NCBI GenBank assembly: GCA_942159475.1
Contig: OW804097.1
Location: 10,107,172-10,171,171 of the forward strand
Length of the DNA stretch: 64,000 nucleotides
Source: Sthenelais limicola
Taxonomy: Eukaryota; Annelida; Polychaeta; Phyllodocida; Sigalionidae
Direction of reading: 5' to 3'
Under the pieces are notes generated by a model. It had not been told where the DNA came from. It did no database searches and saw only the letters and a list, made by a program, of their open reading frames with translations. Shown piece after piece: positions 9,609-22,056 of this stretch; the first letter of the stretch is position 1; the number at the start of each line of letters is the position of its first letter. The position numbers were made by a program, and so were the translations under genes.

Positions 9609-10136
9609 ATATAGCAGGGTATTGCACAACCACGTGAAATCAACACACGACACCTAGACTTGCTCCACGCCCCTATAGTGTAATGTGTAATGGTGGAACA
9701 TGCTAGGAAGTAATCGCCAGAAAGTAATTAACATTTAATATATACGCATACCACTTGGGGGATGCATTAAACCATATTTTCATCATACATTAAAGCTTTC
9801 AGAAAATTTGATTCATAAAAAAAAAATCGATTTTTCGAGGTTTATATTTTGATAATTTTCGATACTACATTCAATATTCTTTTTTTATTTCCATTACGGC
9901 CAAGACAATTAAATAATGTTCAAATGTAAATACACTACGTCCATCATGGATATCCTAGAGTGTTGCCGGTTACACAGATCTAATAGAAAAAATGTTTGTT
10001 AAACAATAGCTACTAATTATCGACAATTAGACATATCATTAATACAAAAAAAACAACTTCCTTCAGCGTTTTCAGTCAATATTATACTATCATAGTACAT
10101 TTTCGAATTATAAATAGCTTGTCAGGCAGATGTAGA

Positions 10137-10246
10137 CAGAGAGAGAGGAAGAGAGGAGAGAGTGGGACAGACAACATGAGAAAAAAGAGGGAGAGAGAAA
10201 GAGAGGAGAGACGTGGGGTGGGGGGGGGGGGGGGGGGAGAGAGAGG
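10137..10246. repeat. GA-rich tract with G run
   Basis: GAGAG-rich purine tract ending in a long uninterrupted G run near 10207-10237. A (GATA)n run follows at 10318-10346. Confidence 0.85.
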
Positions 10247-10718
10247 AATTATAAATATTATATTGAAATATATATTTCCTAGATGAAGTTACAGGAAAGA
10301 GAGATCTATGGTAATTATTTAGATAGATAGATAGATAGATAGATAGGTGATAGATAGTACGTTGAATAAAACTGAAATAAATTACAAAAACAAATCAATT
10401 GACCTGAAGAACAGCACACAAAGCCATCCGCTCAAAAGCTAGCGAAAATAAAAATAAAAAAACCTTAATGCTTGGGAATTATTCCTCACCACCACTAAAA
10501 CCAAGAGGAGAAAGCCAGGGACTCCCACTATATTAAACCGATATCTCTTCCCACCTCGCTAATCAATAGTAATAATAGATTAAATAGATAATCGCTAATC
10601 AATAGTAATAATAGATTAAATAGATAAAATATAAAATAAACATGAAGGACCGAGCGCCAAGTCTAGCCACGGGCAGGGGCAGGCCCAGACAAGTGGGTGG
10701 TGCAATGGATCAATACTA

Positions 10719-10953
10719 GGGTAAGATTGTCAGAAAATGTACAATTGGCAGCTCTATATATTTAGTAGTTTCTGCTTAATTCTGCTAAAAAATGATAAAT
10801 TTTGGGTATATCTAAGTATATTGGGTATCGCATTCATTTAAAGTATCAGTTCCGTTATGATAAACTGCATTTTGAAGCTCATTTCTGTCTTAAATCTGGG
10901 TTATTTGAGAGGATTGGTGAAGGCGAATTGTACATTTTCTGAAAACTTGACCC
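10719..10953 (+). mobile_element. MITE-A copy with ACTA duplication
   Basis: Ends GGGTAAGATTGTCAG and GAAAACTTGACCC. The non-palindromic ACTA lies directly outside both ends. Confidence 0.85.
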
Positions 10954-10954
10954 A

Positions 10955-11530
10955 CTAGGCGGTGGTATATAACTCCCCGCTCTACACTCACTCCTCAGTA
11001 CCAACACGGATCTTGCCCGGACCACATTCAGAGAACTCTCTCTGAATGCCGGCGCTGGAACCGGTGCTCATGAGCATCGCTTACTTCGAACTTCAAGTGA
11101 GATGAGGAAGACGTAACGAAGGTAGGGGTCCGGTGGTTACCGTACCATTGGATCCCAGGGTCGGCTGGGTGGAGGAAGATCCTCTGAAAGATCAAAACTG
11201 ATCCTTGAAGTTGATCAATTCCATCTCGGTGAAGGCCCATGGGTAGCTCCCACGGGGTTGGAGTCCCCGTCAACAACTCCAAAACACCCGCAAGTTTTCT
11301 TGCATGATTTCGGGGCCTGATGAGTGACAGTTGCCATAAGCGAGCACGCTATCGTGGGGGTTTCCCCCTCACGCCCAGTGTCGGTGGCTGGAGCTTGGAC
11401 GGCCCCCCCAGGGTGACTGGCTAGGAATGTGGTGGGCGTGGTTATACACGTGGTTATAGATCTATACCCATCCTGGTCGGTCATTTTGGGGGACATAAAG
11501 CTACGACTTCAGATGTAAACAAGAGAGAGG
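10955..11530. other. GC-rich unclassified segment with TATA and initiator
   Basis: This stretch is clearly more GC-rich than its surroundings. At its left it has GGTATATAAC, and CTCAGTACC about 31 bases downstream, which is the spacing of a TATA box and an invertebrate initiator. It also has a short hairpin, ATTCAGAGA with TCTCTGAAT, near 11026-11050. Minus-strand open stretches of 84 and 93 codons overlap here, but I recognise neither. It could be an LTR or 5' end of an unknown retroelement. Confidence 0.35.
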
Positions 11531-11599
11531 AACGTCATTCACTCCAGCACAAGGAATATATTATTTATAAAGGTGGTTTGTATCAGATAAGGATATTTT

Positions 11600-11950
11600 T
11601 GTTTTCGTTTTCTAAAATCTTTATTTTCTTTACCCTGCCTTTTAGGCTTTTACAATGCTAAACTTTTGTCTCCTCGTATTGTTGAATCTGGAAAATAAAA
11701 ACAACCGATCATGCAAGTATGTGTAGTATAATATCGGGACAATTTGGGAAGAGGAACTAGCAACATTGGACACTTGGTTTTCATCGGTAGAGAATATGAC
11801 ATTGAGGGTGGGTTGTCATACATGATTTTTCGCAGAGTTTCCCTGGATATGAGCATCTGGGTCTTTTTATTTTTTTTTGGCAACTGCTTTATTTCCGTAT
11901 CCTGCCATCTGGGCTTCTACAGACTAAATTTTCATACAGCTACACATGTT
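11600..11950 (-). mobile_element. Two diverged retroelement 3' ends
   Basis: At 11604-11690 and 11868-11940 a T-rich run is followed by CTTTATTT and a CCTGCC...GGCTTxTACA block. This is the same layout as the TSD-flanked copy at 8121-8182. No target duplications were recognised. Confidence 0.4.
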
Positions 11951-12143
11951 TTAAACTTCTTTTTTTTTCTTTTTTAGAACTCTTATTTTCTTGTACTCCT
12001 GAGAGTTTGGAATCGTCTTAAATTTCTAACATTTTAATTCTCTGTTAGCAAGCATCTCCTTCAACCAATTTCTGAAAGATTTCCACTTATTTGTTTATCT
12101 AACTTCAACTAATGCTCGACAATTGCTGCTTAGAGATATAAAT

Positions 12144-12511
12144 GTGATTCGTTTGAAAAATGAAGTTTGAGATATCATCATATTGGAAAAGATGAGATCA
12201 AGCCGATTCCAATGATAGTAAACAGTCTAATAAAATAATAAATATTTCTAGATTTTAAGTTTGATATTTTAGTTTTTGAAAAAAAAAGTTTCCAATATTT
12301 CTGGGGGTCACTGAACAGTAAAGTAACTAAATGTAGTCCATATGAGGACCTTTAAAATGAAAGGATATATAACATAGACTGTCTTGACATTTGACACATT
12401 GATTGACATAACTATAAGGGACAAACTCTCCAAAAATCAGAACATTCCAATAATGTGATCTTGTGAAAAAAGACTTTGCAACTTATGACTCATTTTTCTG
12501 AAACAAATCGC
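12144..12511 (+). mobile_element. MITE-B copy with AAAT duplication
   Basis: Ends GTGATTCGTTT...AAACAAATCGC. The non-palindromic AAAT lies directly outside both ends. The interior carries GAGATATCATCATATT and CCGATTCCAATGATAGT. It is slightly shorter than the 408-bp norm. Confidence 0.85.
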
Positions 12512-12789
12512 AAATATTGATCTAAATTAAAACCAAACAAGTGTCTCATCACAGAGGTTTAGCATAACTACAAACGTTGGTACTGTTATTCACATATTCA
12601 TTACATTATCTTCAAATGTGTGTGTGCTATGCCTTTAAAAGATCAACCAATTCACTGCCCCCCATGACATGAAAATACAGGTACAGGAAATTTCAGAATA
12701 CACAGTGTAAAATATTGATCTAAAACTTGTAAGATTTAATTATGTAGTCTCATTCAGACATGACCCTGAATTCTTCAACAGAATCATGC

Positions 12790-12955
12790 TGGGACAAGGC
12801 TCCGCTACAAGCTATAATTCCTGACTGAATAAGACCGCAAAATGTCATTACATTCCCATTAAAATGCCGAGTCCTAGGCCAGGAAACCGATTAGCGAAGT
12901 AGGCTGACATACCATTCTTATCTCATCTGAGGGTTTGGGCCTAGAGTGCCTGGGG
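12790..12955 (-). repeat. R1 repeat
   Basis: A reverse-oriented copy: CCGCAAAATGTCATTA, GGCCAGGAAACCGATTAGCG, CTGACATACCATTCTTAT. Confidence 0.6.
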
Positions 12956-13177
12956 CTTAATATCCTTATGGCCTAATTCACCGGTTACTAAACATATATC
13001 ATTTAGAAATTAAAGAGTTGACTATATCCAAAATAATTATATTCGCTAGGTTATACAACTAAAACATGATTTTATCATGTCTTATTGATTTATATTTGTT
13101 AACACACGCATAATTCTACCATCTATTTAAATGAACTAATTTCGCTTATTATTGATTTGATGATTGTGGTATTTTAT

Positions 13178-13412
13178 GGGTCAGATTTTCAGAAAATGTA
13201 CAATTGACCTTCACCAATCTCCTCAAATAACCCAAATTTCAGACAAAAATAAAGTTTAAAATTCTATTCAACCTAACCAAACAGATTGCTAGAATCAATG
13301 TAATGCCAAATATACTCGAATTTACCCAGTATTGACCAAATTGCAGCCTAATTCAGCAGAATTTACTAAATGTTCACAGCTACCAATTGTACATTTTCTG
13401 AAAATATGACCC
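13178..13412 (-). mobile_element. MITE-A copy with TTAT duplication
   Basis: Both ends are present, with TTAT directly outside each. The interior is of the CAAACAGATTG subtype. Confidence 0.9.
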
Positions 13413-14581
13413 TTATATTATTTCCCCCACTGTATTTTCCTTAGAAATAGGTCTACTCCCCTGCATCAGAATTTGCAGCGTGTACAACAACTCCCGATCG
13501 TGGTAAACAAATGAAGGACCATGTATTTTCCCAATATACACTCACATTTTAATTCCAGGAGCATTACGGATTTAAAAACTAGAAAGTCTGGAATAATGTT
13601 AATAATATCTCTGGCCGGGTAATATGCGTAGCCCCGGGAAAGATCACACACAACTGGGGGAAATGATGAACACCTATGGACCAAAATAAAGATGGACATT
13701 TTTCTCTTTCTTCTTATTGAAGCTGACGTTTGTTCCTAATGTATGAGATGAAACAAATATTTAGTGATTTAATTGTAAGAATCCTGATACTGAGGAAATC
13801 CCTCTATAAGATAACATAACATAACATAATTTTGTATTAGTCATAAGATGGTACAGACAAAAACGTTGTAGTCATCTCGAAAAGAGGTCTGGAAGACCAT
13901 GGCTTTCATGCTGTTCTTCTGTTGGTTACACAATATCTAATTCTATACCAACACTACGTACAGAAACTTTCTGTCCATGTAAATTACACAGTATGCATCT
14001 ATAACATCATGGGGCATATTTTTCACATTATTATTGCGAATAAAAATTATGAAAACAAATATAAACCCTGACGGACATTCCTCTCCTAGGGGAATGTCCA
14101 TGATACTGGGGTAAGGGAACAACCCGCCTGGGTGGGGGAATATATTCTCATGGGCACCCCCCTACCAGGATCCCCATACCATTCCCCCCTACCACCGGGG
14201 GTGAAGGCGGGGTGCATTAGTTCTAATGAAATCTCGCCAAAATACCCGTTTTTATAGGTTCTAGAACAACCGCCGACCGGTCTAAACATTCTAAATCTTT
14301 CGTAAATCTATGACCCGCCTGTCAGTACATGACCACAGCCAAAAACCCATTGATGTATCACTTCAATTTCTTGCTGTTTTACTAAATATAATTGGTTGGA
14401 CTTTTGCTTATATAACAACTAGTGGGAACAGAAGGTAACATCTGCTGTAGTTTCATACATTGGAATGTTTAATATACATTTATAAATAATATATATATAC
14501 AAGGATCCACCCATAAGGAGATATACCTATGCTGTATGGATGTTGCAAATTATGACAAATCACTACCGGCCAGGATTATTT

Positions 14582-14989
14582 GTGATGTGTTCCAGAAAAA
14601 TGAGTCACAAGTCGCAAAATGGATATTTTTCAAAGTGTTTTTTCCACAAGATCTCTTTATTGAAATGTTCTGATTTTCAGAGAGTTTAGCAGTTATAGTC
14701 ATATGAATCCATGTACCAAATTTCGGGACATTTTATTAAATATATCATTGCGTTTTGAAGGCATTCTTATGGAGTATATTTAGTTACTTTACTGGTAATT
14801 ACCCATCCAGAAAAATTGCAAACTTTTTTTTTCAAAAATAAAAATATTAAACTTAAAGTATAGAAATACATGTTAGGTACCCTAGTGTTTACTGTCATTG
14901 GAATCACCTTGATCTCCTCTTTTCAAATATGGTGATATCTCAAAATCCATATTTTGCGACTTATGACTCATTTTCCTGAAACAGATCAC
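14582..14989 (-). mobile_element. MITE-B copy with ATTT duplication
   Basis: A full 408-bp copy, GTGATGTGTTCCAG to CTGAAACAGATCAC. ATTT, which is not a palindrome, lies directly outside both ends and so supports a 4-bp target duplication. Confidence 0.9.
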
Positions 14990-15235
14990 ATTTGTGACAA
15001 GATACTTAATTAAGTGATTAGATATGGAGAGGTATACTGCATGTTTCACCAATATTCTGTTGCTTAATGCATAAATATGAGTGTTTTATGCTTCCACAGA
15101 AGAAAAAGGTGGAGCTGGTTATATATCTATCCTTTTATAATGCTATATGTCTGACAATATTCCCATGGGAGAATGCTGGCCCATTCATGAGTAGGCCGTT
15201 CACTTCATTGTGTAGGTGTCGCCGGCTGACGGCAA

Positions 15236-15349
15236 ATACCCCAACTAAAGAAACTGGAAGTCGCAGGTATGACTTACTAATACTAATAGACCGGTCTATT
15301 AGTATTAGTAAGTCATGCCTGCGACTTCCAGTTTCTTTAGTTGGGGTAT
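15236..15349. repeat. Near-perfect 114-bp palindrome
   Basis: Bases 15236-15292 and 15293-15349 are reverse complements with one mismatch and no spacer. The centre is AGACCGGTCT. An open frame of 134 codons crosses it (15067-15471) but resembles nothing known and is probably chance. Confidence 0.95.
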
Positions 15350-15635
15350 ACTCACCTGCATCTCACCAAGGTCTTTTGTATTTAAAGATTTGTTTTCAGC
15401 CAGGGATGAGGGATTATGTAACAATTTGCTCGGAACCTGTCAATATAATTACAAAAAAAGAAATCCACTGAGTAGAATCTGATAACAAACTTTTACATAC
15501 ATGTGTTCGAAAAGAACATTATGAACACTAGAATAATAATACTGTTTCCAAAAGCCTGGCACTTAGCAGTTTTTAAAGAAAATAAAGAAATGTTAAAATC
15601 CACTCGCAGCGTTGTGCCTTATTCAAACAGGCCCT

Positions 15636-15705
15636 TTTTTTCTCTCTTTGCAAATCAACTTTATTTCCTTAACCTGTCGCCGTAGCCTCTACAATACTAA
15701 AACAA
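15636..15705 (-). mobile_element. Retroelement 3' end remnant
   Basis: A T-rich run, then AACTTTATTTCC and CCTGTCGCCGTAGCCTCTACAATACTAAAAC. It is the same 3'-end layout as 8121-8182. Confidence 0.4.
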
Positions 15706-16219
15706 CTTTTATTTCGGTTTTATCTTTTGTCTTATAACCTCTAGGTTTCACCATTTACTCACACAATGAATTAATTATAGCATATTTGTTACCGTACAGC
15801 CCTAATGTGTGTGCAGATCAGTTTTTATCCAGTACATCACAATACAGTATTTAGTTATCAGAACCACTTATGTACTTATAAAAGCCTATACTGCTTTTGA
15901 TATACACAAGTTCTGTAAAAGTTCACCATTTAATGTTAATAAGAACTATTATCTGTATGATAAAATGCTATCAATAAACAAACAAACAAACATTGCTGAT
16001 ATCATGCCATTAGAGGTTAAATTGCTGATAATGGCTAGTTGGAACACTAGTTCCCAGGTAGAAGCACATTCCCATCGTTGTATGAATGACGGAAATACAA
16101 ATTAAAAATAAAAAGAATTTAATAATAATAATAATGATATTTACTTTGGTCATGTAGTTCTCCACGGTTCTAAGCTTTTACTTTTAAAGTAAAGTAAGTA
16201 AATATAACTTTAAATAGAA

Positions 16220-16376
16220 GAATTCAGATGTCCCGAAATTTGGTACATGAATTCACTTGACTATAGCCGCTAAACCCTTTGAAAATCAGAACATTTCAAT
16301 AAAGAGATCTTGTGGAAAAACACTTTGAAAAATATCAAATTTGCGACTTATGAGTCATTTTCCGGAAACACATCAC
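16220..16376 (+). mobile_element. MITE-B, right-end fragment
   Basis: Only the right 40 percent remains, ending GCGACTTATGAGTC...GGAAACACATCAC. Confidence 0.7.
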
Positions 16377-16472
16377 CTATATGTTGGACTTTTGTTATTC
16401 ATAGGACAAGCCTTGCGTATTGTATACCTCGATGATACTAACCTCAGAAATTCCTGATAACAAATAACACAC

Positions 16473-16535
16473 TTTTTTAAAAAAGGTTTTATTCAACATA
16501 ACTTGTCATTGAGGCTCATGTAATTCTAATAGCAA
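16473..16535 (-). mobile_element. Retroelement 3' end, same family as 8121-8182
   Basis: GGTTTTATTCAACATAACxTG and GAGGCTCATGTAATTCTAAT closely match the TSD-flanked 62-bp insertion. No duplication is evident here. Confidence 0.55.
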
Positions 16536-16804
16536 GTTAGTCGTGTCCCTTATATATATTTTCATTTTAGATTTTGTGTTTTTGCAACAACATTGTTGTA
16601 CTCTTAAATTCTTCTATTCATTTTCGTTTCATTGACAAAAGCACGGAAAAAACTTTAAATCTCATGAAATATCCTTTGTCTATATATATATGTAAACTTT
16701 TGTCGCCGTCACTGGAAATAGCACACTTTAGGATAATACTAACATGACAGAAATAATACAAGTGATAACCACAACAATGGTTCAATTATCACATGTAGAC
16801 ATGA

Positions 16805-16980
16805 GTACACTATTGATAAGATAAGATAAGATAAGATAAGATAAGATAATCTTTTATTTGTCAAAACTTAGTACGATTACAACAACTAGAAAAGGACAAA
16901 TAGGTCTACATGTCTGTATGAAAATTATTGTTTTCCATTTCTGCCGACAGTTACCATTAATTTCGAACGCATGAGTCTTG
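16805..16980 (-). mobile_element. Retroelement 3' end with (GATAA)n tail
   Basis: Seven GATAA units lead directly into ATCTTTTATTTG. The following 130 bp matches 3400-3500. The tail and AATAAA-type signal are on the minus strand. Confidence 0.65.
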
Positions 16981-17383
16981 TACTGGACTGAGCAAAAGTG
17001 ATGAAATAATAATAAAACGAGAGTAGTGATGGTAGCATAAAGTACACTACGACATATCAAATCAATCAAAGGAGATTACTAATAGAAGGCTAAGAAGATA
17101 CAGTGCCATGAGATGAGATATACTTCTCGGGGTAGTATAGGATATACTGTCCTGTACTTTACAAGTTGAGAGGTGCTTAGATTTTTATCAATAGATCTGA
17201 CATAAATTACAGGTTAAAGTAATTATAATAACAGGGAGGGTGAACAAGGTAAGTATACTCTATCGCTGTACTGTGGTTTTACAGTGTTCTGAGGCATGCA
17301 CATAAATTGCACTTTATCATTTACTTTCTAGTCATGTAAAACGAATGAATACATACAGATACAAACAAACGTATACAACTTGG

Positions 17384-17757
17384 CGGTTTGTTACAGGAAA
17401 ATGCGTCACAAGTCGTAGACAATGGATTTTGAGATATCATCTTAATTGAAAAGATGAGATCAAGTGAATTCCAATGATAGTAAGTAAACATGAGGACATA
17501 CAATAAGTATTCTAAGTTTGGTATTTTAATTTTTGAAAAAAAGAAGTTTTCAGTATAAATTTTGGTGGACATTTGCTTTACTAGCACCCAAACAACTTTA
17601 TAAGATGACCTTAGAAATGCATGGATATATTTAATACACTGTCTTGGAATTTGAAACATGTATTCATACAACGAAAATTGTTAAGCACCCCTAAAATGAA
17701 AACCACTATGAAAAGTATTACTTTTGTGACTTGTGACACATTTCCCTGAAACACATC
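17384..17757 (+). mobile_element. MITE-B copy
   Basis: Starts TTACAGGAAAATGCGTCAC (its first bases are diverged) and ends CCTGAAACACATCAC. It abuts the MITE-A copy at 17766. Confidence 0.75.
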
Positions 17758-17765
17758 ACTTAAAT

Positions 17766-18006
17766 GGGTCAGATTTTCAGAAAATGTACAATTGACAGCT
17801 CTGCACATTTAGGAAATTCTCCTAAATTAGACAGAAAAATGATGAATACCGGGTATATCTGACAATATTTGGTATCGCATTGATTTATAGTATCAGTTCT
17901 GTTGAATTAAACTGCATTTTTAAGCTCATTAATTTTGTTCTCTTAAATTTGGGTTATTTGAGAGGTTCGGTGAAGGCGAATTGTACATTTTCTGAAAATC
18001 TGACCC
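17766..18006 (+). mobile_element. MITE-A copy with AAAT duplication
   Basis: Both ends are perfect. The non-palindromic AAAT lies directly outside each end. Confidence 0.92.
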
Positions 18007-18032
18007 AAATAGAGCCTACTTATTCCATAATT

Positions 18033-18438
18033 GTGATGTGTTTCAGGAAAATAAGTCATAAGTCGCAAAATTGATATTTTTCAAAGTTTTTTTTTCACAA
18101 GATCACATTATTGGAATGTTCTGATTTTTGGAGAGTGTGTCACTTATAGGTATGTCAATCGATGTCTCAAACTTCAGGACAATCTATGCAATATATCTGT
18201 TCGTTTTAAAGGTCCTCATATGGACTACATTTAGTTATTTTTCTGTTTATTAACCCCAGAAATATTGGAAACCTTTTTTTCAAAAACGAAAATATCTAAC
18301 TTAAAATCTAGAAATACTTATTATTTTATTATACTGTTTACTATCATTGGAATCGGCTTGATCAACTCTTTTCAAATATGGTGATATCTCAAAATCCATT
18401 TTTTGCGACTTATGACTGATTTTCCTAAAACGGATCAC
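18033..18438 (-). mobile_element. MITE-B copy with AATT flanks
   Basis: Full length (406 bp), GTGATGTGTTTCAGG to CGGATCAC. AATT lies outside both ends but is palindromic, so on its own it does not separate duplication from inverted repeat. Confidence 0.88.
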
Positions 18439-18658
18439 AATTGCGCCTCATCTTCTGAGAGCCTCAAAAATATCTCCTCCTCTGCGGAGAACACCTCTAT
18501 AGTTGTTATTTAGTTAATTAACTAATTATAACAAGAATGCGGATGGTTTGGGAGACCACACATTAAGGTAAATCATTACAGTAATAACCAATTACCTAGA
18601 CATACCTTGGCTCAGGATGTCCTTTTCCCCCAGGAATGCGTCAATCGTAGAAGATAAG

Positions 18659-18899
18659 GGGTCAGATTTTCAGAAAATGTACAATTCGCCTTCACCAATA
18701 CTCTCAAATAACCCACATTTAAGACAGAAATGAGCTTCAAAATGCAGTTTAACATAAGAGAACTGATACTTTAAATCAATGCGATACCAAATATATACAC
18801 ATAATATTATACCCAGTATTCATATTTTTTCAGCCTAATTTAGGAAAATTTCCTAAATGTGTAGAACTGCCAATTGTACATTTTCTGAAAATCTGACCC
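18659..18899 (-). mobile_element. MITE-A copy
   Basis: Both ends are intact, in the AACTGATACT subtype. Flanks TAAG and ATAC do not match. Confidence 0.85.
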
Positions 18900-18958
18900 A
18901 TACACAGGACATTCCATGTTGCACCATGCAATGGATACGGGAGAGGCGGGACATGATA

Positions 18959-19155
18959 ATAGGGGAGTCTATCACAATGCATGCTGGGATGGATTCAGTT
19001 TGAATCTGATACACAACTATTTACCATCATTTTGATCAACGCAAGGATTTTTCAATAGTACCATAGCTTGTGTAAATGATCTATAAAGACGAAATGCTTG
19101 ATGGGAAAAGTGAAGTCCTGTTTTATGGAATCATGTAATATACATGGATATTTAT
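18959..19155 (+). mobile_element. MITE-C partial copy
   Basis: Starts ATAGGGGAGTCTATCACA. It shares CAATGCATGCTGGGATGGATTC, CATAGCTTGTGTAAATGATC and GATGGGAAAA-like blocks with the copy at 56883-57200. It is cut off by the R1 repeat at 19160. Confidence 0.6.
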
Positions 19156-19159
19156 TACA

Positions 19160-19335
19160 TCAGTCTAGGCCCAAATTTGAGAGAGTCACTTCAAACTAAA
19201 GGAAAGCCTCTAGCTCCAACCGGAAAATGCCATTATAATCCCAATAACACGCCTATTCCTGGGTCAGAAAAGTCATTAGCGCAGTAGGCGTCCAATTACT
19301 GACATACCATTCTTTTCCCATCTGAGATGTTGTGA
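19160..19335 (-). repeat. R1 repeat
   Basis: CAGTCTAGGCCCAAATTTGA through CTGACATACCATTCTT, in reverse orientation. Confidence 0.65.
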
Positions 19336-19595
19336 GGCTAGGCTAGGTCTATGATGTGAGTTCTCATGGGCTGCCAATACACATAATCAACAGCCTACAC
19401 AATGTTTGACATGAAACGTGTCTTGAATTGGGTTTACTCTAGACTGAAGAATGTAATATGATTACCTCTTTGTAAAATGCATCTAAGTGTATCTCCATTG
19501 TAGATACATGTTTGAGATGGCAATCCATGAAAACAACCATTTATCATCAATTGTATGTGCTATATCAGGATATATGAGTCACCCTCCTTATGTAT

Positions 19596-19661
19596 ATGGG
19601 TCAGATTTTCAGAAAATGCACAATTCGCCTTCACCAATCCTCACAAATAAACCAAATTGAA
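19596..19661 (-). mobile_element. MITE-A, single end only
   Basis: Starts GGGTCAGATTTTCAGAAA and continues to about AACCAAATTGA, then homology stops. The other end is missing. Confidence 0.75.
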
Positions 19662-19849
19662 GAAGATAATTAGGTTTTATCATAAATTGCATGTGATATA
19701 TAGATACATGTCACAGTCCTTATGTATAGTATGTGTCGCAATACATTAATACAATACATAAATAATAGTAATGATAATAATATTGGTTACTCATTATTAC
19801 GTAATATTTGCATAATATGATATAACTAATGAGGCATACAACTGGATAT

Positions 19850-20084
19850 GGGTCAGATTTTCCGAAAATGTACAATTGGCAGCTCTACATATTTAGGAAA
19901 GTCTGCTTAATTAGGCTGAAAAATGATGAATATCGGGTATATCTGAGTATATTTGGTATCGCATTGATTTAAAGTATCAGTTTTGTTATGTTAAACTGCA
20001 TTTTAAAGCTCATTTTTGTCTTAAATGTGGGTAATTAGAGAGGATAGGTGAAGGCGAATTGTACATTTTCTGAAAATCTGACCC
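19850..20084 (+). mobile_element. MITE-A copy with ATAT flanks
   Basis: Both ends are present, with ATAT on each side. Confidence 0.88.
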
Positions 20085-20555
20085 ATATAGTTGTTGAACA
20101 TTAAAAGCCGGGCTAGACAATTTTTTATCCCACCCTCCATCACCAAAATGATCATTTCCCATTTTTTTATATACATAATGAACCCATGAGATTTCTTTTA
20201 TATTATATTTATACCCCCTTTTACCCAATACCTGTATTTTTTACACTCTACCAAGTCGTCGAATTTTATGTCAAAAACTACAAAAGAAAGCATGTTCGTC
20301 GATGGATTTTAGTTTTTTTTTCTCCCACATTGAGTAAATAGAATTATTTTATAAAGAACTCCACCCCTCTTTTAATGCGTCTTTTGTAACTAATAATTTT
20401 TAAAAAGTGGCCGATAGTTTCTTCTTTTAAAAGACATTGGTCACAGTTTTGTGGAAATAAGGAAATTGGTTTCACAATTCTTAAAGCGCATATCTTGCAG
20501 TGCCAACACAACACAACAAGGCACTATACAACTGTCACTGTACCCGCAAGTATCC

Positions 20556-20864
20556 GGGTCAGATTTTCAGAAAATGTACAATTGGCAGCTGTACACATTT
20601 AGTAAATTCTGCTAAATTAGGCTGCAATTTGGTCAATACTAAGGAAATTCGAGTATATTCGGCATTGCATTGATTCTAGCAATCTGTTGGGTTAGGTTGA
20701 ACTGTATATTGAACTTTATTTTCGTCTGAAATGTGGGTTATTTGAGAGGATACCTAACTAAACCTAACCAAACAGAATCAATGCAATGCTGAATATACTC
20801 GAATTTTCCTAGTATTGACCAAATTGCAGCCTAATTTAGCAGAATTTACTACATGTGTACAGCT
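20556..20864. mobile_element. Fold-back composite of two MITE-A pieces
   Basis: Bases 20556-20755 are a forward MITE-A lacking its right end. From about 20756 the sequence turns into a reverse copy (CCTAACCAAACAG...TGTACAGCT) that lacks its own outer end. The result can fold on itself. It is followed by a separate inverted pair, CTATGATTCATGGTAATAA at 20863 and its complement ending at 20958. Confidence 0.75.
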
Positions 20865-21204
20865 ATGATTCATGGTAATAACGTATTCAGGCTCTTGACT
20901 TTGATTTTTTTATTGGATAGCCTAAACTGGGCTAAACGTTTATTACCATGAATCATAGATAATTTAAGAAGACATTTCTTAATAGATTCATTGATTATAT
21001 CAATGTCTATAATGAACATGAATAATTATGGATAATATGGAGTGGTAATAGGAGTATTTGTAAAAGTCTTAGACTAAAAAGCAAGACAGATTATAACTGT
21101 TAAAACTGTTGTATTGTTATGACCCAATGTACATCTTTATATGAACAAGACCATTATGAATGGTATGTTACAACACATGTCATTTCCACATACCAGACGT
21201 ACAT

Positions 21205-21438
21205 GGGTCCGATTTTCTGAAAATGTACAATTCAGCTTTACCAATTCTCTGAAATAACCCAAATTTCAGACATAAAATAAAGTTCAAAAGACAGTTCAAC
21301 CTAATCAAACATTGCTAGAATCGATGCAATGCCAAATATACTCGAATTTACCCAGTATTGACCAAATTGCAGCCTAATTTAGCAGAATTTACTAAATGTG
21401 TACAGCTGCCAATTGTACATTTTCGGAAAATCTGACCC
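21205..21438 (-). mobile_element. MITE-A copy
   Basis: Both ends are present with a few changes (GGGTCCGATTTTCTG at the left). Flanks ACAT and AAAT. Confidence 0.85.
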
Positions 21439-22056
21439 AAATAGGATGTACAGGCAGGACAACAACAGCCATCAGTTAGAATTACCTATACATTTCAACC
21501 CTCTAGTTTCCCACCTAGTTGCCTTTTTTTTAAAAAATATTTTATTTTATCTTGGGTTGTCGACTCCCCTTTTCGGGGTTAGTTCTGTCGGTCCAAGACT
21601 TGACAAAAGCACATGTTATATATACATATATGTACAGCCTGTTGAAAAGCATCTCTTTTGTTACTTCATAGAACTAAGTACCAGAGATAAATAACAGCAT
21701 TTACAGTGAGATTTTAAGAAATTGTTTTTCTTGTCACATTGCCACTTTCCATTCAGTTTATATCACATGTGTTAATTTACTTCAAGCCAATATTTATATT
21801 TTATCACTTGCCACTCTAAACCATCTGTGCTGCATTGCCCTGTGGACGAAGTCCCAAGCAGTTTCTACATACATTTTGTATTTGTGATAGCCAACAGCTT
21901 GTTAAACTTAAATACATAAATTGGGAACTTTTAGGCATTTTATTTCTATTATTTTACATTTATTTTTGATTTAATAAAAAACCTTGTACTTAACCTTAAA
22001 CCATGACCAAGGTGAGGGTTAAAAAACTGTATTTGTGAATCAATTGTTCTCCATCT

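Noticed and set aside
15067..15471. 134-codon frame over the palindrome
   Set aside because: Both arms of the palindrome are read, giving mirrored peptide; no recognisable domain.
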